Shown: positions 52,676 to 61,934 of the stretch, piece by piece
How positions within the stretch are numbered: position 1 is the stretch's first letter
Layout: each line of letters opens with the position of its first letter
Assembly: GCA_964624795.1 (NCBI GenBank)
Contig: CAZUZS010000018.1
Location: 1 to 64,000 of the forward strand
Source: CAZUZS01 sp964624795
GTDB lineage: Bacteria > Calditrichota > Calditrichia > RBG-13-44-9
Length of the DNA stretch: 64,000 bases
Direction of reading: 5' to 3'
Notes under the pieces: model-generated
Seen by the model: the letters and a program-made list of their open reading frames with translations, nothing else
Told to the model about the DNA's origin: nothing
Database searches by the model: none
Translations under genes and position numbers: made by a program

Positions 52676-53039
52676 GAATTCCTCCAGTAAATAAAGACAT
52701 TTAAATAATAATTCCGTTTAATAACTGCGAAAACTAAGGTCTTCTCTATCTATATTAAAACAACTGTTTTTCTCAAAAGTATAAAGTTTTTCACTCCCTG
52801 TAATTTCCAACTTTTCGTAATAAACTTGCAATTTAGTGTCAATCATGGAATTATTGCTGATATATCAAATGAAAAAGTGGTAGTCTGTGTGCAGGCAGCC
52901 CTGTGAATCACTAATTTTCCATCCACACCTGAAAATATAAATGTTCATCGCACTTAATTAAAATCAAACATTTCGTTTTCCTTGATACTAAAAATTGACC
53001 GGCCAGATCTTAGCTGGCCGGTCAAAACAGAAAAAACAA
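52676..53039. other. Intergenic region upstream of the TonB-receptor operon
   Basis: 364 nt, AT-rich. The end near 53040 holds the terminator of the next gene (52988-53025). On the minus strand TATACT lies about 105 bp before the receptor start and runs into TTTTG, but no -35 is at the usual spacing. No gene seen. Confidence 0.5.
52988..53025 (-). terminator. Intrinsic terminator after the 614-residue Por-sorted protein
   Basis: A perfect 12-bp inverted repeat (TTGACCGGCCAG / CTGGCCGGTCAA, 7-nt loop); on the minus strand it is followed by TTTT. It lies 15 nt after the stop at 53040. Confidence 0.92.
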
Positions 53040-54884
53040 CTATTTCATTAAGACCATCTTTTTGGTCATTGTAACATTGCCCGAAGTTAATTTATAGAAG
53101 TAGAGCCCGGAAGCCAGGTTGCTGCCATCGAACTTCACTTCATGCGGTCCAGCGGTCATTTTGCCGTTCACCAAAGTGGCGACTTTTTGTCCCACAGTGT
53201 TGTAAACATCCAGCATAACTTTTCCGGTTTGATTTAAATTAAAGGAAATGGTTGTGCTGGGATTGAACGGGTTCGGATAGTTCTGTGCCAGATTAAAGTT
53301 GTCGGCGATATTGTGTTGGCCATTATCAATGCCAGTCCCCGGTTTCAACACTTTAACTCTCTCATATTCCCAAACGCAATCGGAAGGATCGTTACCGCCG
53401 TCAAAGAGAGAAGTGCCCGGATTGGTATCCCACATGTACATCAAATCCAGCACCAGCGAGTCACCAGCGGTATTGTAATAGAATTTCTTCGGAAGGTTGG
53501 GATAGACATCGGATTGGTTGGGCGTGCCGGCCACGAAGAACGGCTCGCTCCATGTGGCTCCGCCATCAGCAGAGTATGCGCCATAAATATCCGTCATGAA
53601 AATCTCGAAGCCACCGGCAGGGATTTGTGTGATAATGCCGCCTGCACCATCATCTTCCCATTGCTGCCAGACGCATACCAGATCCCCATTGGGGCCTTCG
53701 GAAAGTTGCGGATAGGCATTGCCCAGACCGTTGCCGGGACGGAAATCTGCCAGTGCAGCCTGGACGATCGGATCTGCTGGGCGTCCATGTGCCGCATCGG
53801 TCAATTCGATCATCTTGTGATCGTTTTTATTCCAATAAAGAATGGGAAACATATCAATGGCAGTAGAAGTCACCGCGTTCACGACACCCTGCACGGCGCC
53901 AAACACGACATGATAGTTGCCGTCTTCGGTATACATGCTGTTGGCCTGGTTGAAGTTTTCAATAATATATTGGCTGCTATCGAAAGCATTTACGCTGTCA
54001 TCATACCAAATCATGGTTTTTGTATACGTTGCGCCACCATCGGTGGTAGTCGCAATCCAGTCGGAACCGCCGGTTTGCGGCAGTTGAAGGGTCGCAGTAA
54101 TGGTATCAGGTCCGAACAGATAGGAAAAAGTATTTCCAGTAGGATCGGTGGGATCAAATGTCGGCCAGGCTTCACCCATTCCGGCATCCGTGGTAACAGG
54201 ATCTTGCGGGACAAAGTTGTGGCCGGTCCAGGTGGCCATATAATCGTGAGAGATCATCACGGTATCGCCGCCCAGCCAGTTTGCATTGGCCAACTGGCCC
54301 ATAAATACTACATTGTCACCCAGGCGGGCAATTCCCGGGAACACGCCGCCGGTTCCAACATGTAAAATCTCAGAAAATGAGTACGCTGCTTCGCCGGCAT
54401 CCTGGTACACCCAGATGCCCCCGCCGTGGAGACTGGAAATCATTTCATCATCCCGGCCATTCAACACTCTGCCCCAGCCTGTTGCCTGAGTTTCAGTAAT
54501 TGACTGGTTTCCAAAAAACAGGCCAAAACTTTCATCCCAGTAATCATAAGTGACATATCGTGGACCATTCTGATCCGGTTGTCTTTTCATGAACACAAAG
54601 TGGATACCATCGGTGCCTGTGCCATAGGCATGAGCATTTGTCCGCCCCATGACATTATTGGTTGCATAATCATACCAAGTTGTGCCCAATTCGTTTGCGC
54701 TTTCGAGCGCCTCGGGGCTGTCATAGTCTTGGACATTATTCAATTTTTGTTGAAACAATGCTTCGTCTTCTGCCGTAACTTTATGCGCCCGGTATTGATG
54801 AATCTTGGCGGCAAAGATGGCAGAACTCAGAAACAACACAATGAAAATTGCAAGTGCGAATGCAGTAGAGAACTTCTTGAACAT
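53040..54884 (-). CDS. Secreted protein with Por-type sorting domain
   Basis: 614 residues with a signal peptide (FALAIFIVLFLSSAIFA). The main part (about 30-510) is beta-rich and resembles sialidase-like or propeller folds: repeated strand segments such as GGIWVYQDAGEAAYSFSE, SDWIATTTDGGATYTK and GAYSADGGATWSEP, the last two close to the Asp box (S/T-x-D-x-G-x-x-W). The C-terminal 85 residues form a sorting domain with NYPNPFNPSTTISF and TSGNVTMTKKMVLMK. An extracellular role is likely, activity unknown. The ATG at 54884 has AAAGGAGGAG 4-5 nt upstream, and a promoter lies just beyond it. Confidence 0.8.
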   Translation of the reverse strand: MFKKFSTAFALAIFIVLFLSSAIFAAKIHQYRAHKVTAEDEALFQQKLNNVQDYDSPEALESANELGTTWYDYATNNVMGRTNAHAYGTGTDGIHFVFMKRQPDQNGPRYVTYDYWDESFGLFFGNQSITETQATGWGRVLNGRDDEMISSLHGGGIWVYQDAGEAAYSFSEILHVGTGGVFPGIARLGDNVVFMGQLANANWLGGDTVMISHDYMATWTGHNFVPQDPVTTDAGMGEAWPTFDPTDPTGNTFSYLFGPDTITATLQLPQTGGSDWIATTTDGGATYTKTMIWYDDSVNAFDSSQYIIENFNQANSMYTEDGNYHVVFGAVQGVVNAVTSTAIDMFPILYWNKNDHKMIELTDAAHGRPADPIVQAALADFRPGNGLGNAYPQLSEGPNGDLVCVWQQWEDDGAGGIITQIPAGGFEIFMTDIYGAYSADGGATWSEPFFVAGTPNQSDVYPNLPKKFYYNTAGDSLVLDLMYMWDTNPGTSLFDGGNDPSDCVWEYERVKVLKPGTGIDNGQHNIADNFNLAQNYPNPFNPSTTISFNLNQTGKVMLDVYNTVGQKVATLVNGKMTAGPHEVKFDGSNLASGLYFYKLTSGNVTMTKKMVLMK

Positions 54885-55308
54885 AACTCCTCCTTTAATT
54901 AAGAGATAAAATGAGATACTACATGCTAAAGCACAAAATGACAAACTCTTTTCTAACTCATAGGCGCTCCTCCCATTCGGTTAGAACGTTAATAGTTATC
55001 CGGAAAATTAATTACAAAAACGATACCATCTGTGAAACATAATGAAATAAACTTATAAAATACAGCGCGTTGTGACAAATATTCGGTGAATTGCTCCGGG
55101 AGAAGAGGTTAGGAATTACCCATCGTAAGCGGAAATATATTTCCTATCAGAAGGAAGCTTCACATGAATGTGCGTCTTATTTTCTTTTAAAGAAAAGTTT
55201 TAAACCATTAGCAAACTATATATTTATCTCCATTTTAAAGACACCAGTAAATGAGATTATATATAAAAAAAATATTTTTTGCAAGATATAAAATAATTTT
55301 TGAAAGAG
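54885..55308. other. Intergenic region, AT-rich
   Basis: 424 nt. It holds the promoter of the 614-residue protein (54916-54944). The remainder is AT-rich with runs of A and T and no convincing gene. A weak terminator for PilZ could lie in 55180-55300 (several T-runs), but no strong stem was seen. Confidence 0.5.
54916..54944 (-). promoter_or_regulatory. Promoter of the 614-residue Por-sorted protein
   Basis: On the minus strand TTGTCA (54944-54939) and TAGTAT (54921-54916) are exactly 17 nt apart. Transcription would start near 54909, leaving about 25 nt to the ATG, enough for the AAAGGAGGAG ribosome site. It also rules out the upstream extension of the frame. Confidence 0.6.
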
Positions 55309-55653
55309 CTATCGGGGTTGGCTTAGAATTTCCGGGTAAAACCTGGCCAGTTTTTCCAGTTTCGCTGAATCAATATGTACAAACTCAATGCCAATTCGGT
55401 ATTCGTTATCTTCCATTTTCTCAATATGCCGCACACGCCCGTCAATATCTACAACTTCATTACCGACCGCAATGTGTATTTGAATCGCGGCATCCTGCGG
55501 GAAAGCAGTACGGTCTTGCATTTGAACACCCTTCTGACTTAAATCCCGGCTAAGGGCCATTCCCGACAACACCGTTTCCCCCTTCTCATCTTTCAGATCA
55601 TACGAAATAAAATGTTGCGCTTCCACCCGGGATGATTTTCGTAAGTTTTCCAT
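55309..55653 (-). CDS. PilZ domain protein
   Basis: A 114-residue single PilZ domain. The c-di-GMP motifs appear as RKSSRVE (residues 5-11, RxxxR) and SRDLSQKGV (residues 35-43, D/N-x-S-x-x-G); the barrel follows with IDGRVRHIEKM and EYRIGIEFVHI. These residues suggest that binding is retained. It overlaps the stop of the preceding 105-residue gene (TAATG), so it is translationally coupled to it. The target of c-di-GMP is unknown. Confidence 0.88.
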   Translation of the reverse strand: MENLRKSSRVEAQHFISYDLKDEKGETVLSGMALSRDLSQKGVQMQDRTAFPQDAAIQIHIAVGNEVVDIDGRVRHIEKMEDNEYRIGIEFVHIDSAKLEKLARFYPEILSQPR

Positions 55654-55970
55654 TATTCTTTTCCTGTAATGAATTCATTTTCTTCCAACAGATCTCTTAT
55701 TCGCGGAGCGAGATAGATATTTTTTAAATCCATACGCTTTAATTTCATGGTTAAAAGATCAATGTTTTGTTCAAGCAGATGATTCTTGTTGAGGAAAAAA
55801 AACTGCTGGTCACCCACTACGCAATATCCGCCATTAAAATGGCCCGGTTCAATCCTGATTTCTACACCCAGTTTCTTTAGTGTTTCACATAATTCATCGA
55901 ACAAAGCCTGCTCTTCGGGGTCTATTTTCAGCACCCGCTTTTTTCGTTTTCTGACTTTAGATGAATTCAT
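55653..55970 (-). CDS. Conserved hypothetical protein
   Basis: I do not know a function. The 105-residue protein has a basic N-terminus (KVRKRKKR), a helix with EEQALFDELCETLKKLG, and a compact region EPGHFNGGYCVVGDQQFFFLNKN followed by LLTMKLKRMDLKNIYLAPRIRDLLEE; proteins with this course occur widely in Bacteroidetes-group genomes. The ATG at 55970 has AAGAG about 8 nt upstream and overlaps the manC stop by 14 bp; its own stop overlaps the PilZ start. The context manC - this - pilZ is on one strand and probably cotranscribed. Confidence 0.6.
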   Translation of the reverse strand: MNSSKVRKRKKRVLKIDPEEQALFDELCETLKKLGVEIRIEPGHFNGGYCVVGDQQFFFLNKNHLLEQNIDLLTMKLKRMDLKNIYLAPRIRDLLEENEFITGKE

Positions 55971-57036
55971 CCATTCCACTCTTTTTTAGCTGTTCCACTA
56001 CTTCTTTTACATCCTGGCTTCTATTTTTTTTGCATATCAGTAAGGCGTCTTTCGTTTCAACGACAACCAGGTTACGGACGCCCACCAACGCCACCAGTCT
56101 TTCCGGAACAAAAACATAATTCTCCCCGGAGTCCACCTCTACAATTTCTTTATATTCGCCGGCATTTTTTGATTTGTCCTTGGGAGCAATCTCCCAAACC
56201 ACCTCCCAACTCCCCACGTCGTTCCATCCCATATCGGTAGGAATAACATAAACGTTCTGCGCTGTTTGCATAACGCCATAATCAATCGAAATGCCCCTGA
56301 TCCGCCGATAGACATCTTCAACAACAGAGTAATAATCACTTTTCCCTAAATGTCTCTTAATCTCCGATAATCCCTCTGAGAGTTCCGGCAATTTCTCTTC
56401 TATTTCTTTAAGAATCGCGGATGCCTTCCAGATAAACATTCCGCTGTTCCAGTAAAAACCGCCGCTTTCCAAAAAACGGATTGCCGTTTCCCGGTTTGGT
56501 TTCTCGGCAAATGTTTTAACCCGGTATACACCATGACCATCATATTCTCTTACGTTTTCGCCCCGCTGGATGTAACCATAACCGCTCGCAGGATTGGTAG
56601 GTGTAATGCCGAGCGTAACCAGTCCCCCGGACTCCGCGGCAAACCGGAGCGCGTGCTGCAATACATGCTGAAATTCCTCGACATTGACAATCAGGTGGTC
56701 CGCCGGCAGAACAAGCATCATTCCATCCGCATCGATCTGCCGGATGAGCATTGCGGCAAGACCAATGCATGGGGCAGTATTACGACCGAAAGGCTCAAGA
56801 ACAAAATTTCCATCTCTCAGTTGCGGAAGCTGATTATGAATGATTTCCTTTTGATCAATATTGGTAACCACAAAGATGTTGGCGGGATCGACCAAACCTT
56901 CCAGTCGTTTATATGTGGCTTGAATCATGGTTTCGTGGTCGATGATGTTGAGCACCTGTTTGGGATTTTTTGCCCGGCTGCGGGGCCAAAAGCGGGTTCC
57001 CACTCCACCGGCCATTAGTGCAGCAAATATTTTCAA
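55957..57036 (-). CDS. manC: Mannose-1-phosphate guanylyltransferase
   Basis: Makes GDP-mannose from mannose 1-phosphate and GTP. The 359-residue product has the nucleotidyltransferase signature AGGVGTRFWPRSRAKNPKQ at the N-terminus, LPADHLI for metal and nucleotide, EKPNRETA (sugar-phosphate binding) and FYWNSGMFIW. The C-terminal cupin-like isomerase domain of type II enzymes is absent, so this is the single-function form. TTG at 57036 is preferred: AAGGGGAG is 7 nt upstream, overlapping the end of the TPR gene, and only 1 nt separates its stop from the TTG. The substrate is likely supplied by the phosphomannomutase at 13476-14846. Confidence 0.9.
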   Translation of the reverse strand: MKIFAALMAGGVGTRFWPRSRAKNPKQVLNIIDHETMIQATYKRLEGLVDPANIFVVTNIDQKEIIHNQLPQLRDGNFVLEPFGRNTAPCIGLAAMLIRQIDADGMMLVLPADHLIVNVEEFQHVLQHALRFAAESGGLVTLGITPTNPASGYGYIQRGENVREYDGHGVYRVKTFAEKPNRETAIRFLESGGFYWNSGMFIWKASAILKEIEEKLPELSEGLSEIKRHLGKSDYYSVVEDVYRRIRGISIDYGVMQTAQNVYVIPTDMGWNDVGSWEVVWEIAPKDKSKNAGEYKEIVEVDSGENYVFVPERLVALVGVRNLVVVETKDALLICKKNRSQDVKEVVEQLKKSGMDEFI

Positions 57037-57037
57037 C

Positions 57038-57997
57038 TTATTGCTCCCCTTTCTGTGAATTGCCATACAGAAGCTCCTGGTATTCCTGAATTCTCTCCAC
57101 TACCAGACTATTGGACGGATCCAACCGACGCAGAGCGCTTAAAATCTCCCGCGCAGAAACGTAATCCCTTTTGTGGACATAAGTATCTACAAGGTTTGCC
57201 ATTGCTACGAGATAAGTCGGACGAAGTCGAATGGCTTTTTGATAATGCGCAATGGCCTTGTCGTACTCGCCAATCGCATCCAGGATGTACCCGGCGTTAT
57301 TATGTCCGGGAGGATAATCGGGATTCTTGTCCAGCGCCTTCTTAATGCAATACACCGCGCTATCCGTATTACCATAATAATAGTAGGCCACACCCAGGTT
57401 ATTCCAGGCATCCACGTAATTGGAGTCGATTTGCAGCGCCCGCCGGTAGTTACGGATTTTTAGCTCCAGGCTGTCCATTTTCGCAGCTTTCTCCACCAGC
57501 TCAAATGCGCCGATCTTTAGCCTGCCCTGCAGAATGTCGGCGGTCTTGGAGCGGTTCAGGCGCGCCTGCTCATAATTCGGATTGACTTTTAGCGAATGGT
57601 CGAAATATGGAAGTGCTTTGGCATATTCACTTTTCAGGAAATACATGTAGCCCAAATTGTTCCAAGCCTCGAAGTAGCCGGAATCGATTTTTACCGCTTC
57701 GGAAAACGAAAAAATGGCGCTGTCCAGCTTGCCTATTTTGTGATAGGCAAGACCCACGAAGTTATGGACTTCCGCATCGCCTGGAATAATTGCAAGCGCC
57801 TTTTCCCAGCGGGATACGGCTTGCCGGTATTTGTCATTCTTGTAGAAATCAATACCATCATCCACATAATTTTCAGCCACAACTTCCGGAGATACCGGCG
57901 ATTCAGCGCTTCCCGAAGGTGCTTTCTTCTTCATAAATGGCGAACACCCGGCGACCAGAAGAAAAAAGCCAATTACTAAAGTAAGATTTCTTTTCAT
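57038..57997 (-). CDS. TPR-repeat lipoprotein
   Basis: A 319-residue periplasmic or outer-membrane lipoprotein. The signal peptide ends in LLVAGC (Cys18). From about residue 45 to 300 there are about seven tetratricopeptide repeats with the W/L-G-x-x-x-Y/A-x-x pattern (for example AWNNLGYMYFLKSEYAKALPYF and AWNNLGVAYYYYGNTDSAVYCI). It is a protein-interaction scaffold; the partner is unknown. It ends one base before the manC TTG, so the two are coupled in one operon. No clear ribosome site before its ATG. Confidence 0.85.
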   Translation of the reverse strand: MKRNLTLVIGFFLLVAGCSPFMKKKAPSGSAESPVSPEVVAENYVDDGIDFYKNDKYRQAVSRWEKALAIIPGDAEVHNFVGLAYHKIGKLDSAIFSFSEAVKIDSGYFEAWNNLGYMYFLKSEYAKALPYFDHSLKVNPNYEQARLNRSKTADILQGRLKIGAFELVEKAAKMDSLELKIRNYRRALQIDSNYVDAWNNLGVAYYYYGNTDSAVYCIKKALDKNPDYPPGHNNAGYILDAIGEYDKAIAHYQKAIRLRPTYLVAMANLVDTYVHKRDYVSAREILSALRRLDPSNSLVVERIQEYQELLYGNSQKGEQ

Positions 57998-58307
57998 GAT
58001 CTGTCAGTTTTTGAAGAAATATATTATCTTTGCCAGCAATTTTCAAGTTTATTATGCAGCGATCTGCAAACGCCCGCTTCCGCATGGTAAGACGATATGT
58101 TCGTTGTTCATTCCGGACAAGGCAAATAGGGCACAAGTCGCCGAACCCAGACCAAAAACACCATGATATTAATTCCCCGGCGCAATCATTTCGGTAATGT
58201 TTTGCCAGGCTTCCTGTTGTCCGAAAACAAACGAAACTGCCCAGCCCCCCTTGAGAAACCAGCATTTTCCGGCAAAGGAAGCTGAACCAGGCACAGCACA
58301 ATCTCCG
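57998..58307. other. Intergenic region
   Basis: 310 nt between the TPR lipoprotein and the UPF0316 gene, both on the minus strand. A frame of 132 codons crosses it but has Cys/Phe/Ser-rich composition unlike its neighbours and overlaps the signal peptide of the TPR protein, so I reject it. No terminator or RNA seen. Confidence 0.5.
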
Positions 58308-58910
58308 CTATTTGCCTTTTCTCACAAAGCTAAATAACCCCCCAAATAGCCTTTGGGAAGCCGGTAACTGATCCGGATAAATTCCCTCATTAGCCATGCG
58401 AATATCTTCCACAGAAAAAAATGCTTTCGGATTATGTTTCCGCACAATCGAAACAATTTTCTCAAAATCTTTTCTTTTAATGATGGTAAATATTACTTTT
58501 ACCTCGCCGGTGGTTCCCTGCCCGTTCACCACGGTTATTCCATATCCTTCATCTTTTAAATTATCGATGAGGCCCCATGCCTCTCTGCGCGTGATGATGC
58601 GAACCACTTGCATGCCGATGGCAAGTTTGTGTTCGATATACATTCCGACAAAATTGCCGCTGGCAAAGCCTGCTGCATATGCCAGGTAGCAGGCAATATT
58701 GCTTAAATTCTGAAAAATCTGGCCGATCGCCAGGAGCCAGACCAATATTTCAAAAAAACCAAGCACCGGCGCCAGGTATTTTTTGCCGCGTGAAATATAG
58801 ACAATTCGCATGGTACCTATCGAGACATCGACCACCCGCGCCAGAAATATGAGAATGGGCAAAACGAGCCATCGAAAAATATCAGATTGAAAAAACAATG
58901 GATCAAACAT
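58308..58910 (-). CDS. UPF0316 (DUF5698/DUF2179) membrane protein
   Basis: 200 residues. The N-terminal half (about 10-95) has three transmembrane helices, with LARVVDVSIGTMRIVYISRGKK at the start of the family; the C-terminal half (about 100-175) is the small soluble DUF2179 domain (GQGTTGEVKVIFTIIKRKDF and IVRKHNPKAFFSVEDIR). The whole matches the UPF0316 family in length and order. Function is unknown. No ribosome site is visible before the ATG, so the start is less certain. Confidence 0.82.
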   Translation of the reverse strand: MFDPLFFQSDIFRWLVLPILIFLARVVDVSIGTMRIVYISRGKKYLAPVLGFFEILVWLLAIGQIFQNLSNIACYLAYAAGFASGNFVGMYIEHKLAIGMQVVRIITRREAWGLIDNLKDEGYGITVVNGQGTTGEVKVIFTIIKRKDFEKIVSIVRKHNPKAFFSVEDIRMANEGIYPDQLPASQRLFGGLFSFVRKGK

Positions 58911-59047
58911 AGATTAACAGAAAAACCATTTTAGAACAATTATTTTATTAGCCGGAGAATTCAGCCAGACGACCAGCCTTAAAATCACCCGGGACTAATT
59001 TGTAATATTTTGATAGCTGCCATTTGAAGCCAGAACTCGTCACCCGA

Positions 59048-59881
59048 TCAGCTTCCGCCTTCCTCAAAATCGTCTGACTGGAAAATGCCCTCGAATGTCC
59101 TGACAACCGGCCCTTCCAGCCAGAATGCCCCGAATTCCGGTATGACACCCGCTTGTAGCTCGCCGCCGCGGGCGATAATCCTGACCGGCGGACGAAGCTT
59201 CTTCCAATCCGTTACCGCAACCGCTGCTGCCACCGCGCCGGTGCCGCAGGCCAACGTTTCCCCTTCAACCCCTCTTTCAAAGGTACGGATGTAGACGCTT
59301 CCGTTTTTCACCTGAACAAAATTGACGTTGAGGCCGTCCGGTGCAAATAGCTTGTGATAACGATAATAACGGCCTTCCTCCTGAATATTTATTTCATCCA
59401 ATGAACTGGCTGTCTCCAGAACAAGATGCGGCACACCGCTGTTTACCACTGCAAAATTCGTATAGGCTTTGGAAATCACCCCCCGAAGCCCCTCTATTTC
59501 CTGAATTTCCGGCGGCGTGTTCCAGTAAATTTTTGCGCGGTTTGCGACCTCAATTTCACCGCGGTAAGCATCGTCACCAACGTTGAAAGCAAACTTTTTC
59601 CGATCCGGATTCAGCAGGTGCATCATGTAAACCGCACAGCGGGCGCCGTTACCGCACATTGCCGCCGGTTTGCCGTCAGCGTTGAAATACTGCAGATCAA
59701 AATGATCCGGCTCGGAGAATTGAAGGAGCATTAATCCATCTGCCCCGATTCCGAAATGCCGTTGACATAGATTACGGATCAACCGGTCCTCACTACCGGA
59801 AAGATATCCCGGACGATTGTCGATCATGATAAAATCGTTTCCGGCGCCATGCATTTTGATAAACGGAATTTGGCGGGTCAT
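59048..59881 (-). CDS. dapF: Diaminopimelate epimerase
   Basis: Converts LL- to meso-diaminopimelate for lysine and peptidoglycan synthesis. The 277-residue protein has both catalytic cysteines, in MCGNGARC (near residue 76) and TLACGTGAVAAA (near 215), and the family start FIKMHGAGNDFIMIDNR. Length is normal. The ATG overlaps the stop of the Ig-like lipoprotein gene by 4 bp (ATGA), so it is coupled to it. The intergenic stretch after it (58911-59047) shows nothing. Confidence 0.95.
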   Translation of the reverse strand: MTRQIPFIKMHGAGNDFIMIDNRPGYLSGSEDRLIRNLCQRHFGIGADGLMLLQFSEPDHFDLQYFNADGKPAAMCGNGARCAVYMMHLLNPDRKKFAFNVGDDAYRGEIEVANRAKIYWNTPPEIQEIEGLRGVISKAYTNFAVVNSGVPHLVLETASSLDEINIQEEGRYYRYHKLFAPDGLNVNFVQVKNGSVYIRTFERGVEGETLACGTGAVAAAVAVTDWKKLRPPVRIIARGGELQAGVIPEFGAFWLEGPVVRTFEGIFQSDDFEEGGS

Positions 59882-61587
59882 TTCTTCTCCCGGAAATCAA
59901 AATCGAAATCGACACCCTGTGTTGTCCAGCGCTTGCGGACTTTTACCGTATCCGGTTTGAAAATGAAAGGCTCGGAAAATTGCCAGGGTGAGGTTTGTCC
60001 GCGGTCCCATCGTCCGTTGCCGTTTACATCCACAACCGCATGAGTCAAATAGAAACCGGCCGGCAGGAATGGGATTTCATACTCCTTGCCGGTGGGCGCG
60101 ATGACACGGTATTTTTTTTGACCCGCTGTCGACACCGCTGCCGCAATCGCCTGTTTCCATTGCGGATCGTGAACCGTAATTACGCCCGAGATCTCTCCCA
60201 AATCCCCCTGGTTTATGGTAATGAATTGAAAAGAGAGGGTGGTGTCCGGGAACGGTCTGCCGAACAGGTCTTTAAGGCTGTCCAGTTCAAGTTGTATTTT
60301 GTAGGTAGCGGTCATTTCCAGGGAGGTATCCGGCTTAAAAAGCGGGCCCACCAGGCTTGTGAAATCAAACCTGCCGGCTACCGGCTGGTCTGCTTCTGTT
60401 AAAAGAGAAAAAGCTTTCCGGAAAAGCTGGCTGTCTACCGGCGCAGTAAATGTTACCCGAATCGAGTCATTGGAAGGAACATTGATGGCACCGCGTGAAG
60501 GTGAGATCTGCCTGAAAGCGGGCGGTGTGGTATCGGCGTGTGCGGGGCTCGTAAAGTTCATTCGGAGAACAGAATCCGCAGGGAAATTCCCTTCCGGATC
60601 GCTGATTCCACGAAGGGTGAGCCGCATCGGCCGATGGGCCGGCAGTGCCGGGAAGTACAAGTTCAGATCTTCTTTGGTGAATTGATCGAAACTGGAGCCG
60701 ATCGGGAGAAACCTGGTTTGGTCTGTGGTGTCCACAACTTGTGCGCTGAAACCGGATGCTAATTTCACCTTTTCATCAAAAAGCACATGCAACTGGGTCG
60801 TTGAGAGCGTGTCCACCGATTTTATTCTTGGAGCAGTCGTGTCCTCTTCGATCAGGTAGAAATTCATGCCGGAGAAAGTGGAATACACGGAATCCAGACG
60901 TACGTCCATAAACGGAATCCCGATTAAATCGCTGCCAATATTGTAGGTAAGATTGTAGTCCTTGTCCGCCAGCGCGATCAGGCGGTATGTGCCCATCGGC
61001 AGATAATTCATCCGAAAGTTGTTGTCAGCGTCGATTTGCGTAAAATAGGGCGCTTTGTGGTACAGCAGGGAATCGGGAATTGTATCAGCCGGCAGCGGAT
61101 AAGCATAGATATAGACATCCCGTTCCGGAGATTCCGAGTAAATTTTTCCCTGTACCAGACCGCTGTCCAGACTGCTTCCGGTCGCAAACGCCAGTTGAAA
61201 CGGACTTTTCAGATTGTTGTTTCGTAAATCGGTGATAGCGGTGGAAAGCGTGAGCACATAGGTTCTGTTTGTCTCCAAGGTATCCTTCAGGTAGAAGCGA
61301 ACTTTGTGACTGCCCTTCCACTTGATCTCCGGCTCAGTTGATAACGCGGGAATCATCCAGAAATTGTTTGGCAGGGTAGATTGCCGGATGCTTTCGCTGA
61401 AATCGATCTCGATATATTTGAGCGATTTCACACCAACGCTATCAGGATTGGGAAAACTGCCAATAACAGTAGGCGGAGTTTTGTCGGGCGGGCCGCCGGT
61501 GGGCGCTACCTGGTGAGCGCACCGCAGCCAGACCACCAGAATCAAAAAAACCGACATGAACTGGAACAGGTAAATTAACTTCTTCAT
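59878..61587 (-). CDS. Ig-like domain lipoprotein (Big_5 type)
   Basis: 569 residues. The signal segment ends VVWLRCAHQ; the Cys is where such proteins are lipidated, but an Arg before it makes the lipobox atypical. Then follows VAPTGGPPDKTPPTVIGSFP, the standard start of this Bacteroidetes-type family (P-x-G-G-P-x-D-x-x-P-P), and a bacterial Ig-like domain (about 40-130, DSVGVKSLKYIEIDFSES). A second similar domain occupies about 340-440 (SRGAINVPSNDSIRVTFTAP), with a beta-sandwich in between. The function is unknown. ATG at 61587 is chosen over the one 3 nt earlier because of the GGAG 5-nt spacing. Overlaps dapF by 4 bp. Confidence 0.78.
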   Translation of the reverse strand: MKKLIYLFQFMSVFLILVVWLRCAHQVAPTGGPPDKTPPTVIGSFPNPDSVGVKSLKYIEIDFSESIRQSTLPNNFWMIPALSTEPEIKWKGSHKVRFYLKDTLETNRTYVLTLSTAITDLRNNNLKSPFQLAFATGSSLDSGLVQGKIYSESPERDVYIYAYPLPADTIPDSLLYHKAPYFTQIDADNNFRMNYLPMGTYRLIALADKDYNLTYNIGSDLIGIPFMDVRLDSVYSTFSGMNFYLIEEDTTAPRIKSVDTLSTTQLHVLFDEKVKLASGFSAQVVDTTDQTRFLPIGSSFDQFTKEDLNLYFPALPAHRPMRLTLRGISDPEGNFPADSVLRMNFTSPAHADTTPPAFRQISPSRGAINVPSNDSIRVTFTAPVDSQLFRKAFSLLTEADQPVAGRFDFTSLVGPLFKPDTSLEMTATYKIQLELDSLKDLFGRPFPDTTLSFQFITINQGDLGEISGVITVHDPQWKQAIAAAVSTAGQKKYRVIAPTGKEYEIPFLPAGFYLTHAVVDVNGNGRWDRGQTSPWQFSEPFIFKPDTVKVRKRWTTQGVDFDFDFREKK

Positions 61588-61934
61588 CATATCTCCGGAA
61601 TCTGCTGCCGGTTCTCACAATGTCGTTCCGCAGCAAGTCTTCGAACAGCATATAATATATGAAGGAAGAAATCGGAACACACGTTCGAATTCCAAATCCT
61701 GGGGTCTGGTGCCGGAGTATTGGGGTGGTGGAGTAATAGGAAAATTGAGTAGCTATCTCAATTCGCCTGGTGTCGGCGGCAGGCTTTGTCTTCGACTAAA
61801 AGATAACAGGGCTACATAAATTCCGAATCCGGTATATGGTGGACGATTAAGATTATGATTACGAGGTGGAATGATATAGCCCGGATTATGAAAATCAAGA
61901 CAGGGAAATCGATATCAGTACTGCCCCGGACTTT
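61588..61934. other. Intergenic region
   Basis: 347 nt between the Ig-like lipoprotein and the acyltransferase gene, both minus strand. Stops in all frames, no terminator or RNA seen. It should contain the promoter of the Ig-like-dapF operon; no confident match. Confidence 0.5.

Noticed and set aside
52741..52800. Bacteroidetes-type promoter (TAnnTTTG) before the TonB receptor
   Set aside because: TACTTTTG is present on the minus strand, but the upstream TTTG/TTG element is 26 nt away rather than 19-21, so I did not list it.
53313..54365. 350-codon plus-strand frame opposite the 614-residue Por-sorted protein
   Set aside because: Antisense of a gene with signal peptide, sorting domain, promoter and ribosome site; composition rich in Ile, Arg, Gly and His as expected by chance.
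57903..58301. 132-codon minus-strand frame before the TPR lipoprotein
   Set aside because: Overlaps the TPR signal peptide in another frame, Cys/Phe/Arg-rich, no ribosome site.
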